Part shown: positions 19,423 to 30,590 of the stretch, piece by piece
Layout of the letters: the number at the start of each line of letters is the position of its first letter
Numbering within the stretch: the stretch's first letter is position 1
Assembly: GCA_030248195.1 (NCBI GenBank)
Contig: JASAND010028644.1
Span: 1 to 64,000 of the forward strand
Source: Trissonchulus latispiculum
Lineage: Eukaryota > Nematoda > Enoplea > Enoplida > Ironidae
Length of the DNA stretch: 64,000 nucleotides
Direction: 5' to 3'
Notes under the pieces: model-generated
What the model was told of the DNA's origin: nothing
Databases searched by the model: none
The model's input: the letters and a program-made list of their open reading frames with translations, nothing else
Made by a program: the position numbers and the translations under genes

Positions 19423-22053
19423 TTGGATAGAAGGGGTGGGGGAGTCGCTGTATTAGTAAATAAAGGATTGAAGTGCTGTAGTGTAAAGGTACCTAACCAT
19501 GAAGGTGTTGAGATTGAGATTGTCTGTGTGAAAATAAAATGTAGTGGTATTGAATTATTATTGTGTTGTGTCTATCGTTCATCAGTTGTTGTAACTAGTG
19601 TGTTCGATTATCTATGTCAGCTTCTAGAATTTTTGTCGGAACAACGACTACCGGTTATTTTAGGGGGTGATTTTAATCTCCCGGGGATTGACTGGGTAAA
19701 TGGAGCTGCCTGTAGTACCTTTCGACAAAATGAGTTTTTCAATATGTTTGAAGCCTTTGGTCTTTCTCAATTAGTGTTGAAACCAACTCGGCAAACTTCT
19801 ATACTGGATCTGGTGTTTGTTAACAAATTGTCATTAATTTCTTGTGTGGACATGCTACCTCCTCTGAGTTCAAGTGATCATAATGTAGTATCTTTCCGTG
19901 TTAATATTCCAAGACCTAATGAGGGCAACCCCACTTTGGGTAAATGTTTATGGGATAAATCGGATGATGGAAATATTTATCGGCATCTTGTAAGGGTGAA
20001 CTGGAATTTATTGTTTGAGGGTAAAACGGTTAATGATATGTGGTCCTTATTTAAAGACAAGTGTCTAGAATTGATCAGTTTGTATGTTCCTCGTAAAGTT
20101 AGTCGCTCTAAGATTCCAAGCAGATATAAACATTCAGCGGCTGTTAAAAAGTTTTTAAATAAGAAAAAGATAGCTTTTCGTAAATATAAAGACAATGCTA
20201 CTGAGGAATCCTTGCAACGCTATAAGCAGATTGCTAGATTATGCAAAATGGAAATTAAAAAAGAATCTTTGCTGAGAGAATCGAAGTTTTTGAAACAGCC
20301 AAATTCTAAAAAGTTTTTCAAGTTTGTCAATAGTTCACTTTCGTCTAGAGATAGTATATCTATGTTGGTTGATAATCAAACTCAAATTACTGAACACCGT
20401 GATATGTCAAATGTATTTGCTAAACAGTTTTCGTCAGTATTTGTTACGGATGATAATACTATGCCCAATATTCCTGAGGTGTTAGTTGATGATGATGATA
20501 TTCGACTCCTGGAAAATTTTGTTATTACGAGAAAACATGTGGAGGACGCTATTAAAAAAGTCAAAACCAACTCCAGTGGGGGGCCGGATGGTTTACCTGC
20601 CATTTTTCTCAAAAGATTTTCAACTCTCCTATGCATTCCCCTCCAATTAATTTTTCAAAAATCTTTTAACGATGGTGAAATTCCTGTAGATTGGAAAACT
20701 GCCAAAGTCGTTCCCATTTACAAAGGGAAAGGAAGTAAATCAGTTGCTGTAAACTATCGCCCTGTCAGTTTAACCTGTATCTGTTGCAAATTGATGGAAC
20801 ATATACTTCGTGGTGTTTTGTATCAATACTTTGACGTTACTCGTATTTTGTCGGATGTTCAACACGGGTTTAGGTCGGGCAGGTCCACCCAGACACAGCT
20901 TTTACACTGTCTTAGGGATTGGGTGGTGGAAATTGATAGAAAAGTACCAGTGGATGCAGTGTACATTGATATTAGTAAGGCGTTCGATACGGTTAGTCAC
21001 TCAAAATTGATTTTCAAATTGAAAAAGTACAAGATTCCTACTAAATTTATTAATTGGATCAAATCCTTTTTGTCAAACCGGTCTCAAGTAGTGACAGTGG
21101 GGGGTATTGATTCACAACCGGCACAAGTATTGAGTGGAGTCCCACAAGGTAGTGTTTTGGGTCCCTTACTGTTTCTGGTGTATATAAATGATGTTGTAAA
21201 TCGGGTTGAGTTTAGCAAAATCCAGATATATGCTGACGATACTAAGCTGTATCTCCCCTGTAAGACTGCTGCTGACTATGAGAAGTTTCTTAAAGATATA
21301 GATGGTGTTTTTAGGTGGGCAAAGGAAAATCAGTTAAAAGTCGCTCTGGAAAAATGTGTAATGATGCATTTTGGTTTCAATAATCCTGGTCGAAACTATG
21401 AAATTAATAATGTTGGTATCCCCTGCGTAGGCAGTATTCGAGATCTAGGTGTCATCTTTGATAATAAGCTTACGTTTTCTGAGCAGTGTGAAAAAGTCCA
21501 TGTTACTGCATCGACTCGTGCAAACATAATTTTTAAGAGTTTTAGTTCTCGGGATTGGGCTTTTTTGGTGGCTATGTTTGTAACGTATGTCAGACCTCTC
21601 CTCGAGTATAATTCCTCTGTTTGGAGTCCTTACACTAAAAAGGATATTATTTTGATCGAAAATGTCCAAAAGCGGTATACGAAAAGAATTCCCGGTTTAA
21701 GAAATAAATCGTACTACGAAAGACTGCGAACTTTAGGTCTTGAAACGTTGGAATCACGCCGTATTAAAGCTGACCTCTGTCAATGCTATCGTTTAGTGAA
21801 TGGACTTGATAAAGTTGACCTTACGGATTATGTTATGTTTAGGGGTGACTTGGGTTTACGGGGTCATAATCTTATGTTGCAGGCAGCTCCATGTCGTAGA
21901 AACGAGAAAAAGCATTTTTTCGGTAACAGGGTTGTTAATGTCTGGAATTCTCTCCCTAGAGAAACCGTAAATGCTACTAGTTTGCAATCCTTTAAACAAA
22001 AATTGAAAGATACAGATATATCGGTGTTTTGTAAGGTTTTTAAGGCTGACTGA
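19423..22053 (+). CDS. LINE ORF2: endonuclease and reverse transcriptase (CR1-group-like)
   Basis: An 876-codon open frame ending TGA at 22,051. Domain order: the rest of the AP-like endonuclease (residues about 1-165) with GGGVAVLV, the GGDFNLPGIDW motif, TSILDLVFVN and the catalytic SSDHN; a basic linker; then the reverse transcriptase (about 370-640) with SSGGPDGLP, VNYRPVSLT, the motif-A YIDISKAFDT, GVPQGSVLGPLLF and the active-site YADDTKLY. A C-terminal region of about 200 residues with ESRRIKADL and FFGNRVVNVWNSLP follows, typical of CR1/Rex/L2-group LINEs. It would copy element RNA at nicked target DNA in the nucleus. The upstream TGA at 19,348 in the same frame breaks the full protein. 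Clade placement is by motif recognition only. Confidence 0.93.
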   Translation: MDRRGGGVAVLVNKGLKCCSVKVPNHEGVEIEIVCVKIKCSGIELLLCCVYRSSVVVTSVFDYLCQLLEFLSEQRLPVILGGDFNLPGIDWVNGAACSTFRQNEFFNMFEAFGLSQLVLKPTRQTSILDLVFVNKLSLISCVDMLPPLSSSDHNVVSFRVNIPRPNEGNPTLGKCLWDKSDDGNIYRHLVRVNWNLLFEGKTVNDMWSLFKDKCLELISLYVPRKVSRSKIPSRYKHSAAVKKFLNKKKIAFRKYKDNATEESLQRYKQIARLCKMEIKKESLLRESKFLKQPNSKKFFKFVNSSLSSRDSISMLVDNQTQITEHRDMSNVFAKQFSSVFVTDDNTMPNIPEVLVDDDDIRLLENFVITRKHVEDAIKKVKTNSSGGPDGLPAIFLKRFSTLLCIPLQLIFQKSFNDGEIPVDWKTAKVVPIYKGKGSKSVAVNYRPVSLTCICCKLMEHILRGVLYQYFDVTRILSDVQHGFRSGRSTQTQLLHCLRDWVVEIDRKVPVDAVYIDISKAFDTVSHSKLIFKLKKYKIPTKFINWIKSFLSNRSQVVTVGGIDSQPAQVLSGVPQGSVLGPLLFLVYINDVVNRVEFSKIQIYADDTKLYLPCKTAADYEKFLKDIDGVFRWAKENQLKVALEKCVMMHFGFNNPGRNYEINNVGIPCVGSIRDLGVIFDNKLTFSEQCEKVHVTASTRANIIFKSFSSRDWAFLVAMFVTYVRPLLEYNSSVWSPYTKKDIILIENVQKRYTKRIPGLRNKSYYERLRTLGLETLESRRIKADLCQCYRLVNGLDKVDLTDYVMFRGDLGLRGHNLMLQAAPCRRNEKKHFFGNRVVNVWNSLPRETVNATSLQSFKQKLKDTDISVFCKVFKAD

Positions 22054-22250
22054 CTGAGTTTTATTCTGTTTTATGCAGTTTTGTTAATATTATGCACGTA
22101 TATATGTTTTCTCAATAACGTTCACGTTTTATATTGAGGCGCACGTAAGTAATTGTCTGTACAATTCTGTGTTGTCCTATTCAGTAAACGTTTTTATTAT
22201 TGTACATAAATTTTTGTGACTTACTGAATAAACTGTTTGTTTGTTTGTTA
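22054..22250 (+). repeat. LINE 3' untranslated end with (TTTG)n tail
   Basis: AT-rich sequence after the ORF2 stop, ending in CTGTTTGTTTGTTTGTT. Short 3' tandem repeats of this kind end CR1/L2-like LINEs in place of a poly(A). A complementary pair, TATTCAGTAAACG and GACTTACTGAATA, could form a stem near 22,180-22,230. Confidence 0.65.
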
Positions 22251-22414
22251 TATATATATACATTAGTATGTCAATTGGTTTATATATATACTTATAGTGA
22301 GTCATCGCTGTGGATTGCATCTTTATGAGGTGCTTTGAGGAGACCTTGTGGAGTTACTTTTGTTTATTTTTGATGCTGCTTTGTAAGTATATATACACAT
22401 GCGTATATATACTT

Positions 22415-22799
22415 CTGGGCTTATTCTAGTGGGGGGGGGGGGGGTCCCCCCATAAACACCCTTCCCCCCCAAAAATCGTCCCCCCCCCAAAAATCGCCCC
22501 CCCCAAAAAAGTGGGTGCCCCTTTTGGTACCAAATTTTGCCCTGAAAAAATCGCTCAGAAGGCCAAATTTTCAAAAATTTTCCGGCTTCGCCGGACATTT
22601 TTACTCAGTTTTTGCCCTTTTCAACACTAAATCTGCTTATTTTTGCTATAAAAATCAACTTTTATAGTACGTATATGCCAGAAAAACAGCGCTATTTTTA
22701 GCATATTTTTCAAAAAATTTTCGCCCCCCCCCAAAAATTCCTTGCCCCTCGGACCTTTGGGGGGGCCCCCCCAAGAAAAAATCCCTAGAATAAGCCCAG
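22415..22799. mobile_element. G/C-run MITE, TIR CTGGGCTTATTCTAG, 5-bp target duplication
   Basis: 385 bp starting CTGGGCTTATTCTAG and ending CTAGAATAAGCCCAG, flanked by TACTT at 22,410-22,414 and 22,800-22,804. Just inside the ends are runs of G and, opposite, C. Two more family members are at 54,410 and 58,239. No ORF. Confidence 0.85.
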
Positions 22800-22804
22800 T
22801 ACTT

Positions 22805-23740
22805 TACTGTTGGTGTGAGTAGTAGGGACCTAGGGGCATACTGATGCAATCCAGAGGTGGGTCCACAGTACGTGATTTTGATTCTAAGTACTGTGGGGCG
22901 GTTAGTCCATTCCATCCATCCATCCATTCTGCAATTAACGCCATACCTTTCGTACCATACCATTAACGCCATACCTTGAACATTTCGTTAAAATGATGAC
23001 CGAATTTCAGTATCAAATGCATGCGCATTATATTTTATGTTAATAAGAAGCCCTGTCTCTTAACTTTTGAAATCTGTAAGTTAGGTACTGATCGAGTTAG
23101 AAACAGGCGAGCTACATAATTGTTTTCACAAAAAGTCCCGTTGTGGCCAATGTTGCCCCATTGGCCATTGTTACCCCATTTTACCGTAAACATACGGTTT
23201 CCGCACCTCGCAAGTTAATTTTTGTTACACTGATTTAAAATTTTCGCTGAAATTTGATGTTTTCAAAAAATTTCCGGTCTCGGTCCGAGACCGAGACTTT
23301 TGGGTGAGCGAGACCGAGACTGGTCAAGTCTCGGCTTTAGGGCGAGACCGAGACTCCCAACCCTGTTTCTGATCCCCCCCTGGGTGACTTGATTCCATTA
23401 GCAAAGTAGCTACATTTTTCCAAAATTTCGACGAAATTTTTTACTCCTTCATCCAAAATTGAATTTTCCAGATCCCACCCTACCTGGAAATCGGCTGACC
23501 CCACAATAGCTCCCAACATTTTCTCAAGGTATACCTACCAATAAAAAACCACCGGGTTGTGGTTGAACATTATTTCACCGGAAATGTTGGTTGGGGGAGT
23601 CTAGATTTTGGAAATTTGGAGGTCGACCACCGCACCGACCCGAAATGTGATGGAGGGTTGAATGAAACCTATCACGTCACATCACAACCATATTTTGGGC
23701 CCCGCCCAGGCATGTTTTTTGAAACTTTTCGGAAAGCCAG
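22805..23740. other. Unclassified repeats, including GAGACCGAGACT words
   Basis: No gene. Between 23,275 and 23,375 the word GAGACCGAGACT recurs and ends CTCCCAACCCTG, like the end of an inverted-repeat element, but I could not find its other end. At 23,560-23,640 there is a fragment similar to the hAT-type MITE at 34,407 (GGAAATGTTGGTTGGGGG, GGTCGACC). Confidence 0.4.
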
Positions 23741-24430
23741 CCCCTAGGTGTATACAGTACATTTCGCGAAATCCAGGACTGTTGGCATAATTTCTTGGCG
23801 AAAAAGGCAAAATGTCGCGAAATGTTAGCTATTTTCGCCAAAGTTGGCAAAATCAGAAAAAATTCGCGGAAAAAACAGGAAATGTCTCCAATTAAACAGT
23901 CCTTTCGCCAGTCTTGGAGAAAATCGCCGTCACTTCGCGATATATTTCGCCAATTTGCAAATTCTGCCAACAACTTGCACTTCGTGAAATGTATGTACTG
24001 TACAGTATACATACATTCATTTAAAAAGGGACCATTTCGCGACATATCGCCAATTATTCGTCTGGCGACAATCCCGAAAATTTAGTGATTATCGTAGAAA
24101 TTTGGCGAAATGTCGCCAAATCTCGACGCCTGCGACGCGAAATCGCGGGCTACTACGGGACAATCGCGAAATGATGGCGATTATCATATATAGAATATTG
24201 GCGATCAGTCGAATAGAATATTCGCGACAATCGCGGAAGTTAGACGATGACGATTGCCGTAAAAAATGAACGAAATATCGTAAGTTTCCCTAGTGTTCTA
24301 CGACAATCGTCAAACATCAGCGATTGTCGCGAATAGTTTTTCCACGACTTATCGCCAATATTCTACGGGTTACTACGGGATACACGCGCCAAATTTCTGC
24401 GATAATTGCTGAATTATTGCAATTATCGCC
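23741..24430. repeat. Degenerate repeat rich in TTCGCGAAAT / CGCCAA words
   Basis: Dozens of near-copies of TCGCGAAATG and TTTCGCCAA in both orientations over about 690 bp. Part (24,000-24,060) recurs in reverse complement near 35,585-35,640, so it belongs to a dispersed element. Open frames here are by-products. Confidence 0.55.
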
Positions 24431-24925
24431 AAATGAATATCATGAGGGTGCGCGGAGCGCCCCTCATAATATGAGCTATATATAAAGGCACTTTGCGGAT
24501 TAGGGAAACTGTTAATTAGCCATAACTAATTAACGGTAGGGAGTTGAGAGCTAAAGTTTACATTTTTGAAATCTCCAGGCCAAGAGCTTTCGAATGATAC
24601 CAAACTTGTCCGGAAAAAATGAACTTTGAAAAAATCGACTTTTTGATACAAGTTTAAAAGTGGGGTTTTTTTCTCTGTATCGACCACTTTTATAGGGCGA
24701 TTTTTGCGCACACCGATTTTTCAAACGGCCCATAGGAAAAATTTTTCTATACTAATTTTTGATTATCTAGGTTATGGTCCAGATCAAGTTTATGTTTGAT
24801 TTCCGAATTTCGCTCTGGGTCGATTTTTACAGATGGTCAAAAATGGAAAAATCGACGTTTGGACTTAGAAATTTTTCGAGGTCCCAACACAGAAAATTGT
24901 CAAAAAGTCGTCTAAAATAGCATTT
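24431..24925. other. Non-coding, hairpin then AT-rich sequence
   Basis: Starts with a strong hairpin, ATGAGGGTGCGCGGAGCG against GCCCCTCATAAT. The rest is AT-rich with TCGACTTTTT- and AAAATCG-type words. No gene is seen. Confidence 0.4.
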
Positions 24926-25210
24926 TTGGCCATTTGGTGGTGCGCATATATAGTAAATCGGGGTCGCTGAAAACGATGAGCATACTGCCGAAACCGATGG
25001 ATGTGACCCTCAGGCCCCATGGCGCCCGTGGTTCCTCGCCCAGGGTCAAAGTTGGGAAAAGTCCGTAAAAACGGCTATTTTCGGCCATTTGGTGGTGCCC
25101 ACATATAGTAAATCGGGGTCGCTGAACACGATGAGCATACTGCCGAAACCGCCCGAAGTGACCACTGGTCAGCATGGCCCCGTGGCACCTCGCCCAGGGT
25201 CAAAGTTAGG
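24926..25210. repeat. Two diverged copies of the satellite unit
   Basis: Two about 160-bp units share the core CATATATAGTAAATCG...GATGAGCATACTGCCGAAACCG with the following satellite but have a different second half (GCCCAGGGTCAAAGTT). They look like the older edge of the array. Confidence 0.7.
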
Positions 25211-25232
25211 GTCAAAGTATGGAAAAGTCACT

Positions 25233-25950
25233 AAAACAGCGTTTTTCGGGATTTTGGTTGGGGGCATATATAGTAAATCGACTACGCTCGTTTCAATGAG
25301 CATATTTTCAGAACCGACGGAAGTGACCACTGGTCACTATGGTCTAGGTGGCCTATTGACCAGTGGTCAAACCCCCTAAAACAGCGTTTTTCCAGGTTTT
25401 GGTTGGGGGCATATATAGTAAATCGACTACGCTCGTTTCAATGAGCATATTTTCAGAACCTACGGAAGTGACCACTGGTCACTATGGCCTAGGTGGCCTA
25501 TTGACCAGTGGTCAAACCCCCTAAAACAGCGTTTTTCGGGATTTTGGTTGGGGGCATATATAGTAAATCGACTACGCTCGTTTCAATGAACATATTTTCA
25601 GAACCGACGGAAGTGACCACTGGTCACTATGGCCTAGGTGGCCTATTGACCAGTGGTCAAACCCCCTAAAACAGCGTTTTTCGGGATTATGGTTGGGGGC
25701 ATATATAGTAAATCGTCTACGCTCGTTTCAATGAGCATATTTTCAGAACCTACGGAAGTGACCACTGGTCAATATGGTCTAGGTGGCCTATTGACCAGTG
25801 GTCAAACCCCATAAAACAGCGTTTTTCGGGGTTTCGGTTATAGTAAATCGACTACGCTCGTTTCAATGAGCATATTTTCAGACCCGACAGAAGTAACCAC
25901 TGGTCACTATGGTCTAGGTGGCCTATTGACCAGTGGTCAAACCCCCGAAG
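25233..25950. repeat. 145-bp satellite, about five copies
   Basis: The word AAAACAGCGTTTTTC recurs at 25,233, 25,378, 25,523, 25,668 and 25,813, an exact 145-bp period. Each unit carries GGGGGCATATATAGTAAATC, TTTCAATGAGCATATTTTCA and a palindromic part (GACCACTGGTCA...TTGACCAGTGGTCAA around CCTAGGTGGCC). The last unit is shortened. Confidence 0.93.
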
Positions 25951-26045
25951 ACAGTGGTCATTGTTTGGAATAGAGAATCTTCTGGGAGTAATAAATTGCA
26001 GACTACTTCTGCCTAAGAGCAGCGCTCCCAAAAATTGGAAGAAGG

Positions 26046-27028
26046 ACAAGTAGGAAAAATGCTCCTTGCAGTCGCATGTAAAATGCAATATGAGCTATGA
26101 TGGTCAACATTTAAATATGTCAAGGACAAGATTTAAAACGTCTAATATGAGCCAGCATCTAAATCGGTAAAGGACAAGCTGTAACTGGCTAATATGAGCC
26201 GCCACGTTTCTCTTGGGCTCATATTGACGCGAGGATACTAAGTTGAGTTAACTATTTTTCACTTTTCAAATTCAATTCGCATGTACACGTAATTGTCATG
26301 ACATATATACGTCTGGTCTTGATACAATAAGTAAAGTCAAGTGGGTAAGCACACATCAAAGTTTTACACATCGGCTGTGTATTTTATTGTATAAGTGCTG
26401 TGTACAGTAAGCCGGTACTGAAGACTTGAAGAATACCGGTTTACTGGAGCTTTATGCATTTGTATCTAGTTTGCAGTGTGTGTCTATGATTTAGCAAACT
26501 GGTATGTACCAAATGTATATATGCCACTTAATTCAACTTTAAAGGGGAGAACTTTAGCTGGTTAATCGGGCCGATTGACGATCGTCAGGTGGCCGGAAGC
26601 AACAACAACAACAACAACTTTAGCTGCTTAAAGTGTTCACATATATACCTTAAATACGGTGTTTGAGCTAGTGAAATTAGATTCAGACAGGATACCTATA
26701 ACCCAACATTATATGACGCTAATGACATTACGCAAGACGGTGAGGATTTTTTCAGACTTGGGATTGGGAATAAAAGTAAAGAGTCAGTAGGCAAGATGGT
26801 AAGAGGTCGTCGTGATGTCAAGCCGTTGAAACCACGGCAGCGAGCGTCAATATGAGCCCAAGAGAAACGTGGCGGCTCATATTAGCCAGTTACAGCTTGT
26901 CCTTTACCGATTTAGATGCTGGCTCATATTAGACGTTTTAAATCTTGTCCTTGACATATTTAAATGTTGACCATCATAGCTCATATTGCATTTTACATGC
27001 GACTGCAAGGAGCATTTTTCCTACTTGT
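26046..27028. mobile_element. Element with perfect 185-bp terminal inverted repeats
   Basis: Left arm 26,046-26,230 and right arm 26,844-27,028 are exact reverse complements by my reading, with a 613-bp spacer. The arms start ACAAGTAGGAAAAATGCTCC and include repeated (C/G)(T/C)AATATGAGCC words. The spacer has no ORF of note. I see no clear target duplication, so the outer ends may lie a little beyond the arms. MITE or foldback origin is inferred. Confidence 0.85.
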
Positions 27029-27406
27029 ATTATATATATAGCCATGGGGGGGGGAACCCACATTTTCGGATTTTGGCAAGAACTATTTTATTATAACGGC
27101 AAGATGAGAACTTTATATACCATCGTACTTGGCGTACTTAGATCTTTCTTTTAAACCCATTTGCACTTCTCTAGGTTGTACCGTTAGGCCGGTATAATGC
27201 AAAAAATAGCGAGGGAAAAACCCAATGGGGGAAAAACGCACCCCTCACAGGTCTCAAAAATTGTCGTAGCGCTATTCTGACACTTCCGGTGTAAAATTCA
27301 ACTCTTTTTTAGCTAGTATAAATCAAAAAACCCGATCTAGGTATATACCTTTTTTGAGATTTCATGTGCCATTGAAAATGCAACATCAAACGGACAGGTT
27401 TCATAA
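27029..27406. other. Non-coding, G run and AT-rich
   Basis: A short TATATA tract, a G run at 27,046-27,054 and otherwise featureless sequence. Confidence 0.4.
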
Positions 27407-27414
27407 AGTTTAAC

Positions 27415-28521
27415 CAGTGGCGGATCCAGGATTTTGAAAAGGGGGGGCCCGCTGAAAAATTTTTCCGGGGGGGGGGGGTAACCAAATTTTTCCGGGAGGG
27501 GGGGGGTAAAAATTTGCTTTTTCAAGGAACAAAATATTTTTACAAGAAAATTAATATTGTGTATGGAAAAGGTTAGTTCACTTGCCAATTGGAAAAAACT
27601 ATATATATAAATATCCCGTGAGTGAAGCAAAGCATGGAGAATTTAGAAAAGCACACGGGGGGTCTGGGGGGGCAGAGCCCCCCAGAAGTTGAAGAATTTT
27701 TTGAAATTGGAAAAATATCTGCCATGCAAACTTTTGAAAAGATTAAATAAATAAAATGGAAATGTATATACATGTATATTATAGTAACTTATATACGAAG
27801 TGAAAAGCTTGCAGTAAAATAGTATATATATACAAGGAATAGTGGTAATAAAGAGGTCAAGTTTCAATGGCAACAAAGATAATGTTTTGCGAAACGGGGG
27901 ATCTGGGGGGTGGAGCGGGAGCCCCCCAGAAGTTGAAGAATTTTTTGAAATCGTGGAAAATTCAGCAATCCAAATGTTTAGAAAGATTAGTTACGATGAG
28001 ATGAGTTGTATAATCGATCAGTGGAAAACCAAAACTGGAATTGGATGCTTTTCAGAATTTTTCACTTCCACTATTTAATCTGAGCACTTTCAGAAGCTGC
28101 CAATTATCAGACTTGCATTGCCCATTTATATATATGTATACGTTATGAAAGCAAAATAAAATTTGTAAATGTAAATGCCCGTATATAAGCCGGTATACAG
28201 TCATAAAATAAACTGAAGGCGTTGAGTACAATTATATACTTATAAAACAGGAAAGGAAACAAAATAGAAGACACTTGAAGAGACAGAAGTTCTGTCACAG
28301 AACTACGTACGTAATAAAGCAGCACAGAAGTATAAGTGCGCCGCAGGCGAAATTTTTTAAAAATTTGTGAAATTTATTAAAATTATGCTTACTTTTCTCT
28401 CAAAATATGCATATAAACAGCTTAAAAAATTTTCTAGGGGGGCCCGGAATGTCAAAGGAGGGGGCCCAAATCGCAAAGGGGGGGGGCCCCGCCCCGGGCC
28501 CCTCCCCTGGATCCGCCACTG
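27415..28521. mobile_element. Non-autonomous hAT-type element, 8-bp duplication AGTTTAAC
   Basis: Ends CAGTGGCGGATCCAGG and CCTGGATCCGCCACTG are perfect inverted repeats, a well-known hAT-type terminus. The duplication AGTTTAAC is at 27,407-27,414 and 28,522-28,529. The 1,107-bp interior has no transposase. It has G/C runs at both ends and two copies (27,655 and 27,893) of a block beginning GGGGGTCTGGGGGG. Confidence 0.93.
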
Positions 28522-28569
28522 AGTTTAACACATAAAACATGTAATTTGATAACACTTATTAGTCTATCG

Positions 28570-29100
28570 CATAGGTGTAACGGAGATTTGGGGTGGGGGA
28601 GGCTCCCCCCCCCAACATTTTCTGGGGGGACCCCCTCTGGCGACCCCCCCCAACCCCCCCCAACCCTCCCCCAAAAAATTTTTCATTTTTTATGCCAAAA
28701 ATCGCATTTTCAGCCGTTGCTAATGATAAAAAACATCTAACCATAAAGTAATTTTAACATTAGACAGTGGTTTTAAACTCAAAAACTTGATTGCCAACAT
28801 GTTTCCAAGTCCAAAATAAAGACAATATTGAGTCATAAGATCCATAATACAGTTAAAAACGTGTATTTCTCATAATAATAAACAGTTTAAGCCAAAAATT
28901 TGGACATTTTTGAAAATTTTTACAAAATTTACCCAAAAAATACCCAATTTTTGGCCATTTTTCGCGCCTTCGGCGCGACTACCCCCCCCCCCAGTTGGGG
29001 GGGGGGACGTCCGGCGTCCCCCCCCCAAAAAGTTTTGGGGAGGGTTGAAAAAAGGCTTGGGGGGGGCTACCCCCCCCAACTCCCCCACCTTACACCTATG
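28570..29100. mobile_element. hAT-like MITE, TIR CATAGGTGTAA, duplication GTCTATCG
   Basis: 531 bp with ends CATAGGTGTAACGG and CCTTACACCTATG. The 8-bp duplication GTCTATCG is at 28,562-28,569 and 29,101-29,108. It contains long G and C runs and a CGCGCCTTCGGCGCG hairpin. The proline/glycine-rich frames over the runs are not genes. Confidence 0.9.
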
Positions 29101-29109
29101 GTCTATCGT

Positions 29110-29644
29110 CATAGGTGTACCAGGCTACAGTTTGCCCCCTGTGTCCCCCACCACGGAGAGGCCAGACCCCCCTCCCCCCTACCCGGCCTCAACTACTCCC
29201 CCCAAGCCGAGCTCAAACCCCCCTCCCCCCCTAAAATTGGGTCCAAACCAAGTAAAAATGCAAAATTTTTGAAAAATTTTTTGCAATTTCTGAAAATTTT
29301 TGAATAAATTCTAAAAAATGGCTATAAATCAGCTATAAACAGCTAAAGATGGTTATTTATAGCAATCAAAAGGTAATATACGCAATTATAAACCACAATC
29401 TGGGCTAATTTAGGCATATTTTAGCACAAATTTGTCAATTTTCAAGCCCTATTTTCGCATACGGCAACTGTTGGCAGAAGCTGTTGAGTATATACGTTAG
29501 TGTACTGTACATCGAAAAAGGAGCATTTTTAGCTAAAAAACTTGGGTACAGTTTAGGGGAGTCCGGATTTTCGGATTTTGGTGGGGTCCCCCGAGCCAAA
29601 TTTGGACCTTCTACTCCCCAACCCAAACAAGTGGTACACCTATG
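29110..29644. mobile_element. hAT-like MITE, TIR CATAGGTGTACCA, duplication TCTATCGT
   Basis: 535 bp with ends CATAGGTGTACCAGG and AAGTGGTACACCTATG. The duplication TCTATCGT is at 29,102-29,109 and 29,645-29,652. It lies immediately beside the previous element and shares most of its target site. Confidence 0.88.
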
Positions 29645-29652
29645 TCTATCGT

Positions 29653-30210
29653 GTAGAGAATGGTTTTTTACGTTCAATTCAATTGGCTGTTAAAATCCAC
29701 AATTGGACCTGTCCTGGGTCCTCCCGTACATATCGAAATAGCACTTTCAGGGTTTTTGGCCCCTAGCTAGCCAGGGAAGCAAAATTATCCAAATCTGACG
29801 CAATAGGATGATGCAGCGTCCTCGATAGCACCGTGCTATAGTGTCGAATTGTTTCCCTATTTAATTAAAAAATTCTTAAAAAAAATTGGGTGGGTTTTTC
29901 CCCCGCCACATTTGGCAATGTGCCAGACTAACGGTGCATCGGATCGATCTAATTTTTGCTGTGTGCAAAGAGGAAGACTTGCCATCAGTGCAGATATTTG
30001 CAAAACTTTTCTAGCCCAGCCCAGTCAAAAGTTACATCGGTCCAAACTTTTGCAAAATTTTGGCATGGGTGGTTGGACCAAAAAGTAAGTGTCATTTTCA
30101 AAATGTCATAAAATGAGCAGGAGTGAACCTAATGACTTGATCTTTGCACACGTAGGTAAGAAAGAGTCCCGCTTTCTGCTGCTATGTTTTGGAGCTCATA
30201 GCTCCAACCC
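29653..30210. other. No gene recognised
   Basis: Mixed sequence without repeats I can pair and without a convincing frame. The longest open stretch (29,849-30,088) lacks homology I recognise and splice context. Confidence 0.4.
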
Positions 30211-30590
30211 TTGGTCCACAGGGAGAACTTGCGTTGTACATTTATGGTAAATTCGTAGAAAACTAATGCTTTTTACAATGAATTTACAACGCTGTAAATT
30301 CATGATATTATTTTACAGCATTTCTTGGACGTTTTTACCACGTTGTAAAAGCAGTGAAAACAAGTTACCATGTTTTTACCACGTTTTTACACCAGTGGAA
30401 AATAATGGTAAAAACTTTACATTGATTTTACCATAAATTTACGTTAACGTAAAACTATGCTAAACGTTTTGTTTTACCACAGTTTTGGGGAATTTGTTCA
30501 CAAACGCTTCGTTTTCGTAGCCAGCCTCCAATCGTATGATACTGCGTTTTTGAGTTCAGTTCAGTTGCTTTTTATTACATGGATAGCAAT

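Noticed and set aside
28900..29307. Proline/glycine-rich frames across C and G runs
   Set aside because: Homopolymer translation inside MITEs.
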